Shown one piece after another: positions 14,811 to 18,550 of a stretch of DNA of 18,550 nt. The DNA is taken from assembly GCA_030528545.1 (NCBI GenBank), contig JAUMYR010000036.1:4166-22715 (forward strand). The letters run 5' to 3'. Made by a program: the position numbers and the translations under genes. Position 1 is the stretch's first letter, and every line of letters starts with the position of its first letter. Under the pieces are notes generated by a model, which saw nothing but the letters and a program-made list of their open reading frames with translations, was not told the DNA's origin and made no database searches. Source of the DNA: Propionibacteriaceae bacterium. Its GTDB lineage: Bacteria > Actinomycetota > Actinomycetes > Propionibacteriales > Propionibacteriaceae.

Positions 14811-14816
14811 TAGCCT
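14811..14816 (+). promoter_or_regulatory. Candidate -10 element of a leaderless pepA transcript
   Basis: TAGCCT fits the TANNNT pattern and ends 6 nt before the pepA GTG, which places the expected transcription start on the G of the start codon. No properly spaced Shine-Dalgarno sequence is present. Leaderless genes with this geometry are common in actinobacteria. Confidence 0.45.
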
Positions 14817-14822
14817 GTCCGG

Positions 14823-16322
14823 GTGAACGAGAGCCAACCATCCCTGAATCTGACGAAATCCATCGGCCGTGCCCACGACGTGGTAGTGATCGGCCTGGCC
14901 GAGACCGGCGCGGGCCCTTCGCTCGTTGGCCTGCCCGCCGATGTGGACAAGAGTTTCCTAAAGAAGTTCGGCACCGATGTGCTCGCCCTCGCCCTCGACC
15001 TCGGTGCCAAGCCGAAGCCTGACTCGGTCACGATTCTGCCGGGTGCCGGGCCGCGGCTAGTCGTGGCGGGGCTCGGAGAACCCGACGTCACCCCGGCCCA
15101 GATCCGCCGCGCAGTAGCGAACGCCACCCGTTCGATCGCCTCGCTCCCCGGGGAGGAGCCGCTGAAGGTCGCGATCTCCCTGGAACTCGGCGACCCGGAG
15201 TTGCTACAGGCGGCGGCCGAGGCGGCCGTCCTCGGCCAGTACCGTGTGCGTAAAGTCACCAAGGAGTCCCTGACCAGCCGGGTCGGTTCCATCGACATCA
15301 TCTCCAGTAGCGCCCGCTCCGAGGCCAGGGACGCGATCCAGCGCGCCCACCTGGTGGCCGAGGCGGTGTGCGCGGCCCGCGACCTAGTCAATATGCCGCC
15401 GAACCTGCTATACCCGGAGTCCTTCGTCGCCGCGGCCAAGGACCTGCTCAAGGGTTCCCGGGTCGCCGTTGAGGCGCTGGATGAGAAGGCGCTGGAGAAG
15501 GGCGGCTATGGGGGCATCCTCGCCGTCGGCGGCGGATCGAGCCGCAAACCGCGTCTGCTCCGCATGGAATATGCCCCCCGCGGGGCCAAGACCCACCTCG
15601 GGCTGGTCGGCAAGGGCATCACCTTCGATTCGGGAGGTCTCAACCTCAAGCCCTCCTCCGGCATGCTCACCATGAAATGCGACATGGCGGGAGCAGCAGC
15701 TGTTCTCGCCGCGGTCAATGCCATCGCCAGGCTCGGATTGAAGGTCCGGGTCACGGCCTATGCCGCACTCGCCGAGAACCTACCTTCCGATACCGCATAC
15801 CGGCCAAGCGATGTGCTGACGATGTTCGACGGCCAGACCGTCGAGAACGTCAATACCGATGCCGAGGGGCGGCTGGTGATGGCGGACGCGCTGGCCCGCA
15901 GCAACGGAGACGACCCCGACCTGCTGGTCGACGTGGCGACTCTCACCGGGGCGTGCGTCGTGGCCCTCGGAGAACGGTGCGCCGGGCTGCTGGCCTCCGA
16001 CGACAGCACCGCGGATCTGCTGCTCGACGCGGCGGAAGCCGCCGGAGAGACCTTCTGGCAGCTGCCGATCACCGAGCAGGCCCGCGAAGCCCTCGATTCG
16101 CCGATCGCCGACATGAAGTCTGGGACCACCGCCAAGGTGGGCGGGACCTTGGTCGCGGCCGCTTTCCTGCAGCGTTTCGTGGATTCCGATCGGGCTTGGG
16201 CCCACCTCGACATCGCGGGCCCGGCCTACAACGAGGGTTCCCCTTACGACGAGGTGCCCTCGGGCGGTACCGGGGTCGCGGTCCGCACGCTGGTGGCGCT
16301 GGCCTCGTCGCTGGCCGGGTGA
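14823..16322 (+). CDS. pepA: Leucyl aminopeptidase, M17 family
   Basis: 499 aa, full length. A cytosolic, two-metal exopeptidase that removes N-terminal residues from peptides. The N-terminal macro-like domain runs to about 170. The C-terminal catalytic domain has K264, D269 and K276 in KGITFDSGGLNLKP, D287 in KCDMAGAAAV, and D346, E348 and R350 in the signature NTDAEGRLVMADAL. These match the E. coli PepA metal and bicarbonate ligands with a constant offset of 6. GTG start, possibly leaderless. Divergent from gcvT and convergent with the small gene at 16348. Confidence 0.95.
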   Translation: MNESQPSLNLTKSIGRAHDVVVIGLAETGAGPSLVGLPADVDKSFLKKFGTDVLALALDLGAKPKPDSVTILPGAGPRLVVAGLGEPDVTPAQIRRAVANATRSIASLPGEEPLKVAISLELGDPELLQAAAEAAVLGQYRVRKVTKESLTSRVGSIDIISSSARSEARDAIQRAHLVAEAVCAARDLVNMPPNLLYPESFVAAAKDLLKGSRVAVEALDEKALEKGGYGGILAVGGGSSRKPRLLRMEYAPRGAKTHLGLVGKGITFDSGGLNLKPSSGMLTMKCDMAGAAAVLAAVNAIARLGLKVRVTAYAALAENLPSDTAYRPSDVLTMFDGQTVENVNTDAEGRLVMADALARSNGDDPDLLVDVATLTGACVVALGERCAGLLASDDSTADLLLDAAEAAGETFWQLPITEQAREALDSPIADMKSGTTAKVGGTLVAAAFLQRFVDSDRAWAHLDIAGPAYNEGSPYDEVPSGGTGVAVRTLVALASSLAG

Positions 16323-16331
16323 GCGCCACCG

Positions 16332-16364
16332 GGCCGGGCGCGGGTCATCAGCCCACGCCCGGCC
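16332..16364. terminator. GC-rich hairpin between convergent pepA and the small conserved gene
   Basis: GGCCGGGCG (16332-16340) pairs exactly with CGCCCGGCC (16356-16364), then after a C/A mismatch GGG (16342-16344) pairs with CCC (16352-16354). The stop codon of the minus-strand gene lies at the loop. No T-run on either side, so function as a bidirectional terminator is plausible but unproven. Confidence 0.45.
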
Positions 16365-16701
16365 GCGGCGGCCGGTTGCGGGCGTTATAGTCCCGCATCC
16401 GTTTGGGATAGGGGACCACCCCGGCGTCATAGGACGGCAGGCCGTGGTCGATGGCGAACTGATGGGCATAGCCCACCGAGGGCATCGCGCGCCTGGTCCA
16501 TTCGCCGTCGTGAGCGATCAGCAGGATGGAAGCCTGGTTGAACCCGGTAGGCAGTTCGACCCATGCCTCAATGCCGCGCCGCGTCGCGATGAACTCCCTC
16601 AGGTGCGCCAGCAGTGCGACGTCGACGCTCGCCGCGTCACGCTCCACCTGTGCCTTCGCCCGCATTTTCTTGAACCAACCCACGCCCCAATTATGGGTCA
16701 C
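16348..16701 (-). CDS. Small conserved actinobacterial protein next to lpd
   Basis: 117 aa. A basic N-terminal segment is followed by a compact domain with GIEAWVELPTGFNQASILLIAHDGEWTRR, a Tyr/His section (VGYAHQFAIDHGLPSYDAG) and a tail YPKRMRDYNARNRPP. The HDGEWTRR and YPxRMRDYNAR patterns recur in actinobacterial proteins, from memory, with no clear role. No signal peptide or membrane helix. Start is uncertain: GTG at 16701 or GTG at 16683, giving 117 or 111 residues; neither has a clear ribosome binding site. Divergent from lpd and convergent with pepA. Confidence 0.7.
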   Translation of the reverse strand: MTHNWGVGWFKKMRAKAQVERDAASVDVALLAHLREFIATRRGIEAWVELPTGFNQASILLIAHDGEWTRRAMPSVGYAHQFAIDHGLPSYDAGVVPYPKRMRDYNARNRPPRPGVG

Positions 16702-16719
16702 ACCTGTCAGACTCGTGCC

Positions 16720-18084
16720 ATGAGGACATATGACGTGGTGGTGATCGGTGCGGGATCAGCCGGTTATGCGGCGGCGCTGCGCTCTGCCCAGCTCGGCCTG
16801 AGCGTGACCCTGGTAGAACAGGATCGGGTCGGTGGCACCTGCCTGCATCGCGGGTGTATCCCGACCAAGGCGCTGCTGCATGCCGCATCGAGCGCCGATG
16901 CCGTTCAAAGCGCCGCGACGCTAGGGGTGCGCGCGGAGTTTCAAGGAGTCGACGCGGCCGCCATCGTCGATTACTCCGACCAGGTCGTCGGCAGGTTATC
17001 GAGGGGTCTGGATGGGCTGCTCGCGGGCGCGGGCATCCGTGTGCGCACTGGGCGGGGAGAGCTGCTGGAGGCGCCCCTTGGGGTGCGTGTCGGCGAGGAG
17101 GTGTTGTCAGCCCGCTCGGTGGTGCTGGCGACCGGGGCGAGGCCGGTGACGCTGGGGTTGCCGGTCGATGGGCAGCGCATCCTTACCAGCGACCATGCGC
17201 TGCGGCTCAGCCAGTTGCCCTCCAGCGCGACGATCCTCGGTGGCGGGGTCATCGGTGTGGAGTTCGCCTCGGCGTGGGCCAGCCTCGGCGTCCGGGTGCG
17301 GATCATCGAGGCCGCCGGCCGTCTGGTTCCCGGCGAGGAGCCCGAGGTATCGGCTTTCCTGCTCGCGGCCTTCCGGCGCCGCGGCATAGAGGTGGTACTC
17401 GACACCCCGGTCACTGGCGCCCAGGTCCATGGCTCGGGCGTCAGGGTCGAGACCGCCGCGTCGGTTTTCGATTCGGACCTGCTGCTGGTCGCTCTCGGAC
17501 GCCACGGTGACCCGGCTGCCTCGGGACGTCGCGACATCGCCATCAACGATGACCTCAGCACCAGCATCGCGGGAGTCTATGCCGCCGGTGATCTGGTTCC
17601 CGGCCCCCAGCTCGCCCACCGCGGCTACGCCCACGGCGGCTATGTCGCCGAACTGATCGCGCACCGTCTCGGGGTTCTCCCCAGGCCCCCACGCCGCCCG
17701 CTGGATTCCGCCATCCCGCGCGTCACCTACTCCTCCCCCGAGATCGTCTCGGTCGGGCTCACTGCGGAACAGGCGCGCGCCACCGGCGAGGTGGAGACAC
17801 TCAGCTACCCGCTGGGCGGTAACGGCAAGGCACAGATTCTGGCTGGGCCGGGGCCGGTGCGCGGTCAGGTCCACCTGGTGTGCCGCCGCGGCGGCGAGAT
17901 CGTGGGGATCCACATCGTCGGAGAACATGTCTGCGAACTCGCCGGGGAGGCCGCGCTGATCGTCGGCTGGGAGGCCCGGCCAGACGATCTGAGCGCGATC
18001 GTGCACGCCCACCCCACCCTTGGGGAGGCATTTGCCGAGGCCGCGCTCGCCCTAGCGGGCAAGCCTTTGCACATGCACGGCTAA
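16720..18084 (+). CDS. lpdA: Dihydrolipoyl dehydrogenase (E3)
   Basis: 454 aa. It reoxidises dihydrolipoamide with FAD and NAD. The FAD site is VVIGAGSAGYAAAL, the redox disulfide C41/C46 is in GGTCLHRGCIPTKALL, and the NAD site is GGGVIGVEFAS. The C-terminal interface has the catalytic pair H431 and E436 in HAHPTLGE. Another flavoprotein disulfide reductase is possible in principle, but sucB 54 nt downstream makes E3 the best call. The ATG at 16720 is used because homology starts at once; the frame is open 92 codons upstream, but that is antisense to the small conserved gene. No clear Shine-Dalgarno sequence. TTGAAC (16670) and TATGGG (16692) with a 16-nt spacer are a weak promoter candidate. 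Confidence 0.93.
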   Translation: MRTYDVVVIGAGSAGYAAALRSAQLGLSVTLVEQDRVGGTCLHRGCIPTKALLHAASSADAVQSAATLGVRAEFQGVDAAAIVDYSDQVVGRLSRGLDGLLAGAGIRVRTGRGELLEAPLGVRVGEEVLSARSVVLATGARPVTLGLPVDGQRILTSDHALRLSQLPSSATILGGGVIGVEFASAWASLGVRVRIIEAAGRLVPGEEPEVSAFLLAAFRRRGIEVVLDTPVTGAQVHGSGVRVETAASVFDSDLLLVALGRHGDPAASGRRDIAINDDLSTSIAGVYAAGDLVPGPQLAHRGYAHGGYVAELIAHRLGVLPRPPRRPLDSAIPRVTYSSPEIVSVGLTAEQARATGEVETLSYPLGGNGKAQILAGPGPVRGQVHLVCRRGGEIVGIHIVGEHVCELAGEAALIVGWEARPDDLSAIVHAHPTLGEAFAEAALALAGKPLHMHG

Positions 18085-18138
18085 ATGCGGGATAGGCTGG
18101 GTCCCGTCCACAGGATTGCGAAGGAGCTCAATTCCACC

Positions 18139-18550
18139 ATGTCGACCGAAGTAACTCTCCCGGCACTCGGCGAGTCCGTCACTGAAGGCACCATCTCCCG
18201 TTGGCTCAAGGCCGTCGGAGACCGCGTCGAGGTGGACGAGCCACTACTCGAAGTCTCCACCGACAAAGTCGATACCGAGATCCCCTCACCCACGGCCGGA
18301 GTACTGCTGGAAATCAAGTTCAGCGAGGACGATGTCGCCCCCGTCGGCGCCGTCCTAGCCATCGTCGGCGAACCATCCGCCACCCCGGCCCCAGCACCAG
18401 CGCCAGCCCCGGAGCCTGAGGCCCCAGCACCAGCGCCCGCTGTCCCCGCCGCACCGAACGCTGCCGCGAGCGGAACCGAAGTCGTGCTGCCGGTGCTCGG
18501 CGAGTCCGTCACTGAAGGCACCATCTCCCGTTGGCTCAAGGCCGTCGGAG
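18139..18550 (+). CDS. sucB: Dihydrolipoamide acyltransferase E2 (SucB/DlaT), 5' part only
   Basis: The first 137 residues are present and the gene runs off the window. Lipoyl domain 1 covers about 2-78, with the lipoylated lysine K43 in [12 protein letters not shown]. An Ala/Pro-rich linker at about 82-108 follows, then a second lipoyl domain starts at about 113. The two domain openings share [17 protein letters not shown] exactly, 110 residues apart. E2 carries acyl groups between E1 and coenzyme A in the pyruvate or 2-oxoglutarate dehydrogenase complex. Actinobacterial sucB-annotated genes often encode the PDH E2, so the substrate is left open. AAGGAG lies 12 nt before the ATG, a long spacing. 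It follows lpd by 54 nt on the same strand. Confidence 0.93.
   Translation, partial: MSTEVTLPALGESVTEGTISRWLKAVGDRVEVDEPLLEVSTDKVDTEIPSPTAGVLLEIKFSEDDVAPVGAVLAIVGEPSATPAPAPAPAPEPEAPAPAPAVPAAPNAAASGTEVVLPVLGESVTEGTISRWLKAVG
18166..18220 (+). repeat. Direct repeat, copy 1 of 2, lipoyl domain opening of sucB
   Basis: 55 bases identical to 18496-18550, offset 330 bp (110 codons). Identity includes third codon positions. Confidence 0.9.
18496..18550 (+). repeat. Direct repeat, copy 2 of 2, cut by the window end
   Basis: Identical to 18166-18220 as far as the sequence goes; the match may extend beyond the window. Confidence 0.9.

Noticed and set aside
16444..16719. Open frame upstream of lpdA that would add 92 residues
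   Set aside because: It is antisense to the small conserved gene at 16348-16701, and the FAD motif begins straight after the ATG at 16720.

Overview
The window is GC-rich chromosomal DNA with GTG starts, ATGA/GTGA overlaps and almost no unused space. It looks like an actinobacterium. The gene content points towards the Propionibacteriales/Propionibacteriaceae: a coproporphyrin-dependent haem cluster, ctaC-ctaD-ctaF, an actinobacterial ErpA, PspA with PspAA, DUF3043, gcvT, pepA, and lpd beside sucB. I place it in Actinobacteria with high confidence and in that family with moderate confidence. I see no tRNA, rRNA, CRISPR array, insertion sequence, phage gene or attachment site.

Region 1 (1-6938) makes haem. 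A leftward operon reads hemA (glutamyl-tRNA reductase), hemH (ferrochelatase), hemQ (coproheme decarboxylase) and a radical SAM/SPASM protein with a His-Pro-Gly-rich N-terminus. A divergent rightward operon holds hemE and hemY. Together they cover the first step of haem synthesis and all steps from uroporphyrinogen to haem b; hemL, hemB, hemC and hemD are not here. The two operons share a 202-base AT-rich divergent promoter region with inverted repeats.

Region 2 (6939-10388, leftward) is respiratory. It holds ctaC, ctaD and ctaF (aa3 oxidase subunits II, I and IV), closed by an intrinsic terminator, and an A-type Fe-S carrier (ErpA) with its own UUCG-type terminator. The haem genes of region 1 supply the cofactor precursor for this oxidase.

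Region 3 (10469-13674) holds a shrunken glycerate-kinase-like gene, pspAA and pspA leftward. Divergently come a DUF3043 membrane protein and a small conserved protein. A small two-helix membrane protein on the minus strand lies downstream of gcvT.

Region 4 (13701-18550) holds gcvT (minus), pepA (plus), a small conserved protein (minus), lpd (plus) and the start of sucB, which encodes a multi-lipoyl E2. Lpd and SucB are the E3 and E2 of 2-oxoacid dehydrogenase complexes, and Lpd also serves the glycine cleavage system to which GcvT belongs. From memory, the order ctaC / erpA / glycerate kinase-like / DUF3043 / gcvT / pepA / sucB matches the Mycobacterium tuberculosis Rv2200c-Rv2215 neighbourhood, so most of the window is core genome.

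The most interesting points are: the radical SAM protein coupled to hemQ, a possible oxygen-independent partner for the same step; its His-rich N-terminus; the degenerate kinase beside erpA; the inverted repeats in the hem and psp divergent promoters; and the near-perfect DNA duplication of the start of the lipoyl domain in sucB.
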